In this document: piece after piece, positions 1 to 11,760 of the stretch | How the letters are laid out: every line of letters starts with the position of its first letter | Numbering within the stretch: position 1 is the first letter of the stretch | Assembly (NCBI GenBank): GCA_029204225.1 | Contig: CM055099.1 | Location: 51,727,298-51,791,297, forward strand | Direction: 5' to 3' | Origin: Diphasiastrum complanatum | Taxonomy: Eukaryota > Streptophyta > Lycopodiopsida > Lycopodiales > Lycopodiaceae | Length of the DNA stretch: 64,000 nucleotides | Notes under the pieces: generated by a model | The model's input: the letters and a program-made list of their open reading frames with translations, nothing else | Database searches by the model: none | Told to the model about the DNA's origin: nothing | Translations under genes and position numbers: made by a program

Positions 1-2211
1 AGCAAGAAGAAAGACAAGTGCTTCCATTGTGGTAAAACGGGCCATTGGAAGAGTGAATGTTGCAAATTCCTGGCGGAACAAGACAAGGGAAAACCAAAAC
101 AAGCAGGTAACCTTGTCGATGAGGGTGAGATTGAAGACTCTAGCATCTTCATATCTGCATTGTTATCTAATCAAGATGATCAAGCATGGTATATTGACTC
201 AAGAGCTGCAAGACACATGATGGGTAACAAGAATTGGTTCAGTAGCTTGAAAGTGTTGGATAATGGAACGTCCGTTTCACAAGCAAATGGCGATGTGTGC
301 AAGATCAAGGGGATAGGCATCGTTTCATGGCAAAAGCAGGATGATCAGGGAGGTACTTTACGTACCAGGTTTGAAGAAAAGTCTACTTTCTGTTGGAGTC
401 ATTACTAATCAAAAGTTGAAAGTAGAATTTGCCCATGATCGTTGCTTTGTGAAGGATGTGAACCAAAAGTTCAAAGTTATTGCGGATGGAGTAAGGGAGC
501 CCAATACAAAATTGTACAGGTTGAATGCTACAATCAAGGGGCAACATGGACTCGTATCGTCCATTCCATCGCAAACTGAGTTGTGGCATAAGAGGCTTGG
601 TCACTTGAACTTGGGAAGCCTCAGTTTGATGAGAAAATTGGAGATGGTAACATGATTGCCTACCATAGAAGACCACTTGAAATCGATGTGCGAATCATGT
701 ATATATGGGGAGCAGCATTGAGAGAAGTTCAATAAAGGTGGTGTTGCAAGAGCAAAGAACATCCTGGATTTAATTCACACATATTTATGTGGGCCTTTGA
801 GAACCATGTCCTTAGGTAAAGCCTTCTATTTCATGACCTTTATTGATGATATGTCACGTAAGACGTGGATCTACTTCTTGAAGAAGAAATCGGATGCATT
901 TGACAATTTCAAGAGCTTCAAAGCATTGGTCGATAATCAGACAGGTAGGAAGATCAAAGTCCTAAGATCAGATAGTGGAGGTGAGTACAAGTCTAATGAC
1001 TTCAATGATCTTTGTAATCAATGTGGGATTAAAAGACAATTTACGCAAGCTCATACTCCTGCTCTCAATGGTGTAGCTGGCGCAAGAATCATACAATTGT
1101 GGAAAGTGCCAGACCTATGCTAGTTGAGATGAAACTACCAAAAGATTTTTGGTCAGAAGCATGCAATACGGCAGTCTATCTTCAAAATAGAAGTCCTACC
1201 ATTGCCATACCAAAAATAACACCTGAGGAATCATTCACGAAAAAGAAGCCAAAGGTGAACCACTTGCAAATCTTTGGATGTAAGGCCTTTGTACATATTC
1301 CTAAGGAAGAGAGACGTAAACTTGATGTGAAATCAAGTGTATATTCCTAGGATATGATGAACGTGTGAAGGGCTATAGATGTTTTGATCCAGTGGAAAAC
1401 AAAATCCATGTAAGTCGCGATGTTATCTTTGATGAATCCAAGATGTATGAAGACGAGGATGCTGAGAAGATAGACACATCCAGTGGAAAAGATGGTATAG
1501 TGAGGATACCTCCTGATGATGATCCATTCATTGACCTTCCAAGTGATGAACATGAGAATACATCTCAAGATACCACTACTCAACCCCAAGAAACAGGTTG
1601 GAGAGGGAGAGACAAAACCTTTAGTGCAAGAAAGATTGAAGTTGCAGGTGACAGATGCAAGGAGAAGGATGTACCATGGGATACATTTTCACCAGGAAGC
1701 CGATCACCTGACAGGAAGCTCCCTAAGTGGTTTGAGAGATTGTTGGAGAGCTGCGACATGGATGAATTTCCAGGATCATCTAGCCAGGGAGAGCTACGAA
1801 GATCAATAAGAGAGAAGACACAGCCTGAAAGGTATGAAGCAAATTATGCTCTCTTATCTAGCATTATTCAAAGCAAAGAACCTTCGACTTATGGTGAAGT
1901 GAAGGATGATGACATTCGGGTCAAGGCCATGGGAGAGGAGATGGAGTCAATTGCTAAGCATAGCACATGGGACTTAGTAGAACCACCAGTTGGCAAGAAA
2001 CCCATTGGTTGCAAATGGGTATACAGGACTAAGTACTATGCAGATGGAAGTATAGCAAAGTACAAGGCAAGATTGGTGATCAAAGGGTATGCACAAAGTA
2101 AAGGCATTGACTATGAGGAGACCTTTGCGCTAGTATGTAAGTGGAATACTCTATGCCTACTTGTTGCTTTAGCTTCACATTTTGGTTGGCCTTTGCATCA
2201 GATGGATGTGA
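1..2211 (+). pseudogene. Ty1/Copia gag-pol fragment, decayed
   Basis: Remnant of a Copia polyprotein entering from the left window edge. In order: a CCHC zinc knuckle (CFHCGKTGHWKSEC, 19-60), the aspartic protease site (about 196-216, D-S-R-A-A instead of D-S-G-A), GAG-pre-integrase (ELWHKRLGHLN, about 580-615), the integrase core (FIDDMSRKTW, SDSGGEY), and the start of reverse transcriptase (KPIGCKWVYRTKY) up to HQMDV at about 2211. Against the closely matching copy at 43521-45952 on the minus strand it carries a deletion of about 13 bp near 320-340, a TGA at 653-655, a 1-nt deletion near 1080 and a small frameshifting deletion near 1335. It cannot encode a working polyprotein. The two copies are clearly the same family. 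The remaining RT, the RNase H and the LTR are missing. Confidence 0.93.
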
Positions 2212-2435
2212 TGTTTTTGACAAGTATTGCCACATGGGAAAATCTTCAAACGTATGAAGAGTTAGGTGGATTGCTCTTGCAGGAAGAACAACATCAAGAA
2301 AACTTGAGTCATCGCAACAGGGGATTTGATCAAGCTCTTGCAGTTAGAGGACGTGGTGGCAAATTTGGTCGTGGAAAACACCAATCAAGAGGTGGAAACT
2401 CAAATCGTGGATTGTTCCAACAATTTCAAGAATAA
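2212..2435 (+). pseudogene. Copia gag fragment fused in frame to the preceding RT fragment
   Basis: After HQMDV the reading frame continues without a stop into sequence that is not reverse transcriptase. It reads TYEELGGLLLQEEQHQENL, then an Arg/Gly-rich stretch (RGRGGKFGRGKHQSRGG), and stops at 2433-2435. This is typical of the region before the zinc knuckle in Copia Gag; a related TYEEVYGLLLQEEMRR segment occurs in the Copia copy starting near 26850. The piece therefore comes from a different part of a different element, joined by deletion or recombination at about 2211. Confidence 0.75.
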
Positions 2436-2454
2436 AGTATCCGACCATGATTGT

Positions 2455-3031
2455 CTACTCTGGATTTTTATCGAGCTTGCTTATTTTGTCTTTTGGTATG
2501 TGCTTGTATGATGCACATTCAAATACACGCATGTATGACATATCAGGCTTTCTACCTGTCCACATTTCGTACGGTACCTTGTTTTCTAGGGCTGTCGTCA
2601 TTGATCTGTTCTGCAGGTGTACTACTGCAGCTATTGCCTCAGCCCAAAATTGACTTGGCAATCGAGCATGTGCCATTATGCATTAAAAGGTGTGTCTCTC
2701 TGCAAATGCCACGAACTTCTTGAAAGAGTCAAATACTTCAGATTTTTTCCTTTAGATAGTAGATCGTTGGCATCCGGTTGTAGTCATCAATGAACGTTAG
2801 GAAACACCTCGATCCTAAGAGCGAATCGACTTTCATCGGTCCATAGACATCTGAGTGGATGAGCTCAAGTACTTCTTTTGCTCTTCTTCCCTCATGCACG
2901 AATGGATTCCGATGTTGTTTCTCTTTCTGACACGCTTCACAGAACTCTGTATCAGGTCTAAATATTTTCAAACCTGTGACTATGTCTTTGTTGCTCATGT
3001 CGTAAAAACTCCTCAGATTTTTTTCTTCCAA
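2455..3031 (-). pseudogene. Copia integrase fragment, opposite strand
   Basis: Minus-strand remnant of another Copia family. The upstream part (3031 to about 2700) encodes the end of GAG-pre-integrase and the start of the integrase core (FCEACQKEKQHRNPF, LELIHSDVYGPM, FLTFIDDYNR). After a frameshift near 2740 and an internal deletion, the 2676-2455 part encodes MAHARLPSQFWAEA, VVHLQNRS and VPYEMWTGRKPDMSYMRVF from the integrase C-terminal half. The middle of the catalytic core, with the second Asp and the Glu, is missing. It lies head-on against the plus-strand Copia debris, so at least two insertions collided here. Confidence 0.88.
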
Positions 3032-3052
3032 AATTTACAAAAAAGCTTTTAG

Positions 3053-3790
3053 TTGGGTCCAAAATTTTGTGATAAAATGAAAAATAAATATGTTGAGATT
3101 TCGGACATTATTGTTGAAGTCGCTAAAAAAAATTTGCAACCAAACATCAATCTCGATTGCCTACGAGACATTTTTGTTGTGAGCCCATTTTTCATGGCCG
3201 CAGGAAAGGCAAAGGAGGCCAATTTTGAAGCAATTGTATACTTTATCGAATGCAGCCCTGTGGTCAAATTCTATTTGATTCCTTATGAAAATAAGTAAGT
3301 CTTTTTACTTGAGAAATATTCGCCTTTTAATTTGATGTTTAAATCTTCTTATATAACGTCTCTAATTTCTTTTAAATATTGTAGCCAACATTGGAGCTTA
3401 AACATGCTTGTCAAAGTGAATGAAGGAGGAGTATCAAATTTTCTATATGTAAAAATAAATTTAGCTGACAATACACATAGAGAATTTGATGCTTTACTTC
3501 CTTTAGCCATTCGACATATACGAACAACGGCACTTCAATTGGCGTTGTACAAATAAAATCTATCGAGGTAAACATTATTGTTCATTCAGATAATTTTATG
3601 GACTTTAGTTTTGCATATGTTTTTGAAGAGAATATTTGTTATAATGTTAATACTTTCCTTTCAATATAGGCCTGTACAACAGAGAGATCATTCAGTTGTG
3701 CATGGTTCGTTTTGTACAATACAAGATTATTTTTCGAGGGATATAATCTTCAAGTGGAAGTTGATCTTAATAAAGTAATACATATTTTAT
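3053..3790 (+). pseudogene. Ulp1-like cysteine peptidase (C48) fragment with introns, decayed
   Basis: Three coding blocks fit splicing: 3053-3294, 3385-3567 and 3670 to about 3775. Intron 1 (3295-3384) begins GTAAGT and ends TTGTAG; joining it gives FYLIPYENNQHWSLNML. Intron 2 (3568-3669) begins GTAAAC and ends ATATAG. The joined product has the Ulp1 landmarks: a hydrophobic IFVVSPFFM strand, a His-Trp pair (His codon 3389-3391), an Asp (EFDALLPL), and a Cys inside SFSCAWFVLY (3697-3699) where the family has D-C-G. A 2-nt frame shift within exon 2 (near 3540) and later stops make it non-functional. Ulp1-like peptidases deSUMOylate in cells and are also carried by several plant DNA transposons. 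Which source applies here is not resolved, and family assignment rests on the His-Asp-Cys spacing only. Confidence 0.5.
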
Positions 3791-4464
3791 TAATTTAGCA
3801 TTGACACAATTTTTCATTTAATGTTTTCGATTTTAATTCTTATTTCTTTAGTGTCATTTTCAGAAAGTTACTTATCCATCTTGTTGTCAATGACAGTTCA
3901 CTATCGAACCATACAACCCCGACAAAGTGTACAAATTGTGACAAGAGCTGATTAAAGTTTTTGTTACAAACGACAAATTAAGTTTTGTTCCTAAATTTGA
4001 TAGCCCCAAAGGTGATACAAAATAAAGCCGCCCCTACTCTGACAACCTTTCAGGTTTCTCATGAAGCAGATATTATAATTTACAATCAACGGGGTATATA
4101 GGTCCTTCCCAATGAAGAGGAAGCACAACTATCAGGATAGGAGATTTTGATCTATCAACCTCCTAATATTGAAATAGCACAAGAGCAAGCAATTTTATCT
4201 GATGCCTCTCTTGTTATAGAAGAAAATATAGAAAAAACTACTGAATAGAAATTTTACTTTTATTACAATTCAAATGTACATAAACATGTATATATTGTCA
4301 TCAAAATATAGATACAATATTACTTGTACACAACCCATCTTTGAGATTTTTATTGATATGAATATGGATTGTTACAATCAGGTTGTGTCTATGTGATAGA
4401 ACTGTATTGCAATTTCTACTTGTTTTCTGTTCCATAATGATGATGGAATTTTATTTTTATAATA

Positions 4465-5470
4465 CTAAATTTCAGTGTTCCTCCAATATTTGAATAGTTT
4501 TGCCAATATCTCCGCATTTGATCTCAAGGTCATGTCTTTTACGTACTTACAAAAAAATTGACACAAATTGTGTTGCACTTAAAATACATTTTTAAAAGTA
4601 ATAATTTAAAAATAGCTATTATATGACTGATTGTTGATATAAGCTATTAAAGAAGAATAAAAATGCTTAAGCTACTTACCAGTTTACCATTGGAAATGAA
4701 TCTGAAATATGTGGGTATATCATATTGTAGGAGCAATAGTTCCTGCCTAATGTGACTCAGGCTCCAATCTTCCTCCACCTCAATACAAGTTAGAAGTCCA
4801 TCATTGTAAATTATGTAAATATTCCTCCTCTTAGAGTGTCCACTTTGTTCCAGGTCTTGATCCAATGGTACCCATATACTTTTAATCTTTTTCCATCTTT
4901 GGTAATGGAAGCAAAGACTGAGCATTTGTTATTCTATTTGATAACGAAAGCATATGGAGGACATTTTGATTCTGCATTCTATATCTCCATTTGATTTATT
5001 ATTCCAGCCCTCATCCATAAGCTCAGATAGTATGCTTTCTGATAAATTTTTACATACAAACATAGTTGGAGTTTTGTGTACATTGATACTTGTGCAAAAA
5101 ATATCCACAAACATATTCAAAGAAACAAACCAACTTAATTGGACTGTTTTATAGCATGTTCTTATATTTGATGAATTTTTTATGTCATTATACAGTTTAC
5201 ATTGAAATGATTTTGAAATTGAGGCATCAAGAGTAACCCATTCATCACTTATAAAACTAGGTAGTGGAATGGTCTGGATTATCTTGAAACTCCTTTTAAA
5301 ATTGGGAATATACATTAATTCATAGAAAAAGATTCCACAATCAACAAGATCCTTTGCAGTTCTACCTTTATATTGCAATTGCCCAATATCAGCATGTAGT
5401 ACCAACACACCTACAACAGATCCAGATTGTTCTCATTCATTTATATTGGAAGGATATAAATCTGCAATAA
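4465..5470 (-). pseudogene. Unrecognised spliced protein-coding locus with stop codons
   Basis: A long minus-strand open region (about 5465 to 4680) is interrupted only by a stop near 5440 and a TAA at 4926-4928. It ends at a GTAAGT donor after NGKL. A 134-bp intron (4546-4679) leads to a last exon (4545-4465) that stays in phase and ends YWRNTEI-stop. Visible segments include GVLVLHADIGQLQYKGRTAK, WVTLDASISKSFQCKLY, LNMFVDIFCTSINV and a C-terminal IRQELLLLQYDIP / YFRFISNGKL section that loosely resembles a ubiquitin-like fold. I do not recognise the family. It converges with the Ulp1-like locus on the other strand, so both may come from one larger element. The two stops argue that it is decayed. 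Confidence 0.4.
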
Positions 5471-6600
5471 CAAAATGATCAGATTAGTGGTTTGGAAATA
5501 AATGATCCAAAATGAAACAAATAGAAGTGCAAATTATATATCAATACTCGTAGTTGTTTTTTTTGTGATCATGACAGTTCAGTCCTTGCACATTCAACTC
5601 TCAATGCATATACACATGTTGAACTAATATTTTAGATATAGATTTTCCTCCTAATGATGTTCTAAAATCCGTAATTCTGGGCTTCCAATAAGATCAAAAT
5701 GTTAGTTTTGTCTTCTTGCTTTTTCGAAATTTTCCTTTTGATGACGGATGCAACAAAACCCAAGAGTTTTTTGAATACTTTCTTTGCACCCATAATCCAT
5801 TTTCATCTTTATCATTGAATAGAAGCACAAAGTTGATTGAGGAGCACGGTTTCCTTGATGGCGCCATTCTTTGTGTAGAAAGCTAGTTTCTTGAGAATCT
5901 GTGCTTACAAAATTTTGAACACTGAGCTTTTTGGCGCTATGGGTTAACTCTAATCAACTAGTAAATCATGATTTGACAAGGTATTCTCATTAAAGCTACT
6001 CGCTTTACTCATTTTAACTCTACATAGCCTTCTGACATATCCATTTTAAATTTGGTTGGGTCTCTTCGGGTAGTGATGAGTTGGAAGGACAGGCCTCAGC
6101 ATTCCATAGCATTTTCACATGCTACCCGATGAAACATTTTATTTATTTAATTTTTTTTTTTGTTTATTTTAAATTGAGACATGCTACGTAACGTAGAAGC
6201 CTAATATTAGTAGTTCTATTGGCCCACATGGAAATGCAAATGAGAAAAACAAATTAAAAGGCATCTTTTAGAAAGGCCCTTCTCAGGCCCATATTTCCTC
6301 GAATGTCGCAATAGGCACATGGGAAATAGGCACTGAAGTGTCAACTTTTCAATGGTTGAAAATCATGGGAATCATGGGTAATCGGTCCACGTTTTTGCAA
6401 GTTTCAAAGGTTTTGTGATGAGTACACATGCAACATGTAAAGGCAAAAGTGAAAAGAGAGATCATGATGAGGTGTGAAAAAGGTGACATGAGAGGGGTCC
6501 ACAAAATCCAAGATACATGACACCCCACAACCAGTAGAGTGGGTACATGGAGTGAAAAACACAATGAGAAGGGTGAAGAAATGTCATACTAAAGAAAAAA
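5471..6600. other. Non-coding stretch, nothing recognised
   Basis: AT-rich intergenic sequence with short homopolymer runs and no ORF with coding character or recognisable element end. Confidence 0.5.
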
Positions 6601-6614
6601 ATTTCATCTTTACC

Positions 6615-6657
6615 TATAAAAAGAGTGATGGGCAGCATACTTTTGAGTTGGAGAGGA

Positions 6658-6703
<46 letters not shown>

Positions 6704-6713
6704 GAGAGAGAGT
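6615..6713 (+). promoter_or_regulatory. TATA box followed by (GA)n tract, promoter-like
   Basis: TATAAAAA at 6615-6622 is followed about 30-40 nt later by an imperfect (GA)n run (6651-6713). The same order, a TATA box and then a CT/GA tract near the expected start site, occurs at the D27-like gene and at the LTR-like segment near 40064. No gene could be tied to this promoter-like site. Confidence 0.35.
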
Positions 6714-7259
6714 AAATTGAATTCCGAAGGAGCACTCTTGCATCTTTTGAACTACTTTGTAACGAGGGAAAATGCCTTGTGGGGAGCAACATCTTTTTGT
6801 GAGAGCATTTTGCCTGAGATTACCATGGAAGAGTAGCTTTGTGATCGATAATCTGAGAGCCTTAAATTGTGTTCGTTGAGAAGCTCCTCTTGTTTGGTTT
6901 TAAAAGAAGAATAACATCTTGCATGGGTGTAAATGTTAGAATCCTGTCTCAAAGAGAGGAGGAGGATGAGGTAGGTGAAGAGAGCCATTTCCAGTTGCCA
7001 TTGAATCATGTTTGAGACCTGATATTAATCAGTGATTCTGGCAGATGCAAATACAATATACCTCTGGCTTTAAAGACTAGATCTTCAGCCTACCAAGCAG
7101 CCCATTCCTAGCCATAGTAACGAAAGGTTTCTCGTGACAAAACAAGTTTTGCCAGCTGCCAGAGCATTTCTAATATAAGAAACACAAAAATGGAAGAAAG
7201 CCATCACTGTCTGGCTGCCTTCACTCTGGGAAAGAGACTTTCATTCAAACTTCCATTCT

Positions 7260-7760
7260 GAACTGAAGGATGGCTACACTGCTGCAGAGAAAAGAGCTCA
7301 AGAACCACAAGAGCCACAGACGCTATAGATTGTCAGAGAACTTGCTTGGCCAGCAGATGTAATCATCAACCTGCAATACATGCATCAAGCTAGTGGACAG
7401 ACCAGCGAAGGCTGAGGGGATCGTGGCCAGGCAAAGCGCAGCCCACCGTTGTGCTATCCCTGAATTCAGAAAATTGAGTTGTGAATGAGCTGCCAGACCA
7501 GCAAGTGAGAAGAAGGCCGTGAAGGAGAAGGGGATCGGGCCAGAGGAAGGGCCAACCAGTCGCGAACTGTGAGGGAGCAAGCAGGGCCAGAGCGCAGCTG
7601 TGAGGAGAGCAGGCCAGCGAGAGAAAGTAAGCCATCGCGGCTAGCAGAAGAGTGGCCAGCAGCGAAGGAGGAGAAGAACGGGCGACGAGCCAGGAGAGAG
7701 AAGAATAAATGGAAGAAGAAAAAACAAGGGCCTTGCAACTTGAGAGCACGTAACAATTTC
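7260..7760. other. GC-richer, purine-rich island with a degenerate short motif
   Basis: From about 7380 to 7740 the sequence is markedly richer in G, A and C than its AT-rich surroundings. It repeats variants of GGCCAGMRMRG at irregular spacing. A 30-codon ORF (MATLLQRKELKNHKSHRRYR and ten more residues) begins at 7270 just upstream. Long ORFs on both strands across the island reflect biased composition. No known domain was recognised. Confidence 0.4.
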
Positions 7761-10437
7761 ACCACAGCCACGCGTTTCGAGTTTCATAAGGAAAGTTCCA
7801 TACTTATCCAACTCACTTGGGATGCCTCTGTAAGAATTGTAATCACAAGTGATAACAGAGAGTGTCATTTCCAAAGTTAAGGTTCAGCCTAGAAGTCGTC
7901 AAGATTCTGTTACTCTTAAGTTTTAATCTGGATTAACTTAAGATTCACCGGAACTTCTTTATGAAAAGTTTTGCCTTTTGGGTTCTCTTAACTATCCAAC
8001 TCCACCTGAGTTTTTGGGATATCATTCCATCCTTTTCCAATACGGAAAAGATTAAGGCCAAAAGTTTCTATGTATTATATGTACGTAATGCCAAGTCTTC
8101 GATTTTTCTTTGTATTTGTGATGCACCTCCAGAGGTGGAATTTGCTTGCATCTGAAGTAAGCAGTAGTTTTGTCCAGAATTCTGCTTTTTGAATAAACGC
8201 ATGAACGATTTTGCGGAATCCATGAGAGATGAGAATCTCATACCTGTCATTACGCAGGGGAAAGCCCTCGGGGCAGGGCCTTCCCCCCCACAAAAAACCT
8301 TTAAAACCATTCATGTGACATCGTCCAAAGTCAACGGGTAATGAAAATTACCTTCCAAGGAATCACATGAAATCGGGTTAAGTGAGGTTAAGAAGTTCAC
8401 GAATATATTCTTAGTATCAAGAAATAGCTTGCAAGGTCTCCGGTTTTGTAGATTTGAGATATCCATAAGGGGTCATGACCAAAACCTCAAATTTTCAACA
8501 AAACACCCTCTTTGTGACCACTATTAGTTGGCATCATTTTAGATTTACGGCCATACAATGGTCATCCTGATTCAATTAGTTGCAGATCCCCCCTTTGGAA
8601 TTGACTGCATCCCATACCACAGGTTCTTCCTCCAAAAAAATCGTCCAAAAATCAAAATTTGAAATTATTCGTATGACCTTTGAGAAAATCTTTACTATGC
8701 GAAGTTCTCAGGAATTGCCACAAATTCCAACTTCCTAGAACAAATTCCAACTTGCGTTTTTCTTCATCTTGTTCTTAATCTTTCCGGTCACTATAAGGTT
8801 TGTAGGACTTGGCCTAAAATTCTTTGAGTGACATATGTAAACATGAAAAAAAGGAATTTTAATCCAATTAAGAACAAATTTGGTTAAGATGTTTCAATTG
8901 AAATTACTCTACTTGAGTGTTGAGATTACTTCAATATGCAATGTAAAAATTGCATATATGACCATTATTCAACCTCAGAGTTTTTCCGTTGAATCAATCT
9001 TGTCAAATTTTTCGGTTCTTAAATGAATGAAATTGCTTGATTAGTGACTCTAATGTCAAATCTCGAAATCAAATTCCTGAAGCAGTTCGCCCATCGGGCT
9101 TACTACCCTTCAGACCAATTTGATTCAGAGTGCCACTTGCCATATCATTGCTTATTGGGTTTTTCCTTTCTTCTATTAGCGAACAACAACTTCCAGTCCA
9201 AATAAAAAGCTTTTTCCCTCTTATTCTTTGGCTTACAATTATCGATTTCAGGGCTTTTTTATCTGTGCATGGCCTTTCATGAAGCAATGATAGTGCTTCA
9301 AAGAAGCTATGGCACCTTGGCCAAAAAATCGAGAAACCCTTGGACATAAATGTCTAGTTTTCGATTGCTCATGCGACAATTAACTGATTTTAGATTTGAT
9401 TATTCGGGTTTTTTATCTTATTGTATGCCTCAACAAAGTTCCAAAAAACAGCTTTACTGAATGCATCAAAGCACAAAATATCGATCTCATCTCCCATGTT
9501 AGGCGACGCTGGTCGAATCTCGGGAGAAGTGGAAGACACAACTCCAATTACGGAAACTTTGTTCAGTTTGTGATAACTTACAGGAAAATTTTTTTCTCTT
9601 AATTAACAAATTTGTGTACCGTAATTCAAAATTAATCAAATCAATCAGCCAAAGTACAATAGATTGTAGATTGGACTTCCCAACCATTTTATAATACATT
9701 GCAACAGATTCACTGTTTATGAAATCCGCTAAGATAGTATTCCACTTAAAATGCAGTTGAATCTCAAATACTCACTTTTCAACTAATATTAGCAGTGAAA
9801 AGAACTGGAAAAATTGTGCTTTCAAGTTTCGAATTCTTGCATTAGATTCATAACAGTATGAACAAACATAAAACTGTTATTAAACGGTGTTCAGTGCCTT
9901 AAGAATGAAATAAAAAATTTGTTTCTATATCCCAAATTTACTTGCATATTGGTATCCATCAAATGAAGTTGATAAATTTGAAGTGCACAAAAAGCACACT
10001 ATCAAAAAAACCAACATTCAACCTCTACCATAGCAAAAAAAATTGATTGCTTTGCTTAAAAGCACTCAAAAATCAGCTTTCTGAAAGAACAATTTCTCAG
10101 CCTTGATTCCAAGGGCAATAACCCCTTATTAAGGCTAAAAACCTCAAAAAGTTCGAAACAAAAGTAAATTGCAAAACTTTTGGTAAAAGTGAACTCAATC
10201 GTCTCTCAAGATCATTCTCCAAGAGCGTAATTTTATCAACCGGTTGCAACTTTGGTAGTGCACATACCGTACAATCAAATCCTTTTGAAAAAATCGTGAT
10301 TTAAAAAGAGAATTGAGAACCACCCACCAAGCTTTTGCTCCAAAAAATACAAGAATTCAGGACCTCATCACTAAGATCCTCTTCCAACTCTTGGCTTGCT
10401 CATGAGCACTTTCCGACAGCAAAACCGCTTAGCTTTG
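7761..10437. other. Non-coding stretch, nothing recognised
   Basis: Mostly AT-rich sequence with scattered short ORFs and no recognisable domain or RNA gene. The part next to 10437 would be the internal region of the minus-strand LTR element whose primer-binding site is at 10438-10449, but no gag or pol is readable. Confidence 0.4.
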
Positions 10438-11060
10438 GCTCTAATACCACTATAAAGCCCCACACTAAGAATGCTCTAGACAAGCAAGCCACAACAAAGC
10501 AACACAAAGGAATCGGATGGTGAACAAACCAATCCAAACTTACGGATCTAGCCCCCAGGCTATGGATCAATCCCTCATAAGAGATAGAGGTGTCCTACCA
10601 GCAACATGTAGTTACCAATCACTCAATCAAGCCTACACTAGAGAGCCCAATGGGTATATTTATACCCTCCAAGGCCCATGCACCACTAGTAGTGCATTGT
10701 GACACCTCAAACCAACCCAAGCTTACGGATCTAGCCCCCAAGCTATGGATCAATTCCTCATAAGAGATAGAGGTGTCCTACCAGTAGCATGTAGTTACCA
10801 ATCACTCAATCAAGCCTACACTAGAGAGCCCAATGGGTATATTTATACTCTCCAAGGCCCATGCACCACTAGTAGTGCACTGTGACACCTCACTGGACAC
10901 CACTGTAGCCTATCTGGGCCACATCATACAGTTCCCCTATGACTCACTGATAGACCCATAACAAGTCACCATCATGAGTCTAGGCCTCAAACCATTAATT
11001 ATGACCATATGCACATGAGGGCTCCAAACCCCTCTTAATCATAACTAGCTTATGGGTCGA
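10438..11060 (-). mobile_element. LTR-like segment with Met-tRNA-type primer-binding site
   Basis: On the minus strand 10449-10438 reads TGGTATTAGAGC, one mismatch from the common plant PBS TGGTATCAGAGC complementary to initiator Met-tRNA. The sequence to its right (from 10450) is then the 5' LTR of a minus-strand element. It contains two TATA-type boxes on the minus strand (see 10531-10892). The outer LTR end is not precise; a TGTCATGCCC start near 11118 is possible. No matching second LTR was found in the window. Confidence 0.5.
10531..10892 (-). repeat. 183-bp tandem duplication containing the LTR core promoter
   Basis: Two adjacent copies with a period of 183 bp (for example CTTACGGATCTAGCCCCC at 10539 and 10722) differ at only a few positions. 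Each carries a TATAAATA box on the minus strand inside a near-palindrome, GGGTATAAATATACCC (10652-10667; the second copy at 10835-10850 has one change). The duplication gives this LTR two core promoters. Confidence 0.85.
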
Positions 11061-11070
11061 CGTAGGCCTA

Positions 11071-11760
11071 TTGACCTCTAGTGAGATAAATTATTCGAGA
11101 TCAGTCATGGGCATGACATTCACCCCTTCGAATGTCTATGATAAGCATCCGCCACTAGAGATACTAGCCCAAGAGCAGCCAACAATACCAAGTACAACTA
11201 CGGCCACCAATAGCATGCCAATTCACCGGTACGATTTGGGAACACCACCTGAAGAAGTATATGTGCCAACTACCATTGCTCTCTCACATGCACATGGCCT
11301 TTTAAAATATTTCAATTGGCTCTCCAAGATCAGTTCTATCGCCAAGGAAAGACAAGCAAGAGAGCAACAAATCCAGAACTTACAATGAGAAGCTCATTAG
11401 GCACGAGCTCGCATGGCCCAAATGCAGCAAGGGATGGATATCCAATCATATCAATCGATGGTCCCTGCCTTGCAAGCATCTCAAAAGCACCTCCAAGTCT
11501 AGCTAGAAGCGGAACAGAAGCGGACAGAGTGTCAAGCCAATACAACGTTGGCCAAGCAGATAGTGAACTAGGCCTAGCAGAAGAAGTGCCCAGATCACCA
11601 AGAAATCATTGACTTCTATTTTGCAGTGCCTCCAATGCCAGAAACATTGAAAAACTTCAAATGCATAGAAAGCTGCTACAGGATTTTGAAGCCAAGCAAG
11701 TCGAGTATATCGACCCCTTCGTTGATGTAATTGACAAACTTGAGCAGTAGAACGACGAGC
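11071..11760 (+). pseudogene. Gag-like debris, possible
   Basis: A plus-strand reading frame (11071-11388) continues through stops and frameshifts to about 11760. It is rich in Gln, Ala and Glu (AKERQAREQQIQNLQ, ARMAQMQQGMDIQ) and lacks a zinc knuckle. Composition and closeness to LTR sequence suggest a retrotransposon gag remnant, but no family motif confirms it. An A-rich run of about 19 nt follows near 11917-11935. Confidence 0.3.

Noticed and set aside
7569-7880. A Lys/Arg-rich protein gene in the GC-richer island
   Set aside because: Open frames occur on both strands from biased composition; no domain, start context or splice support.
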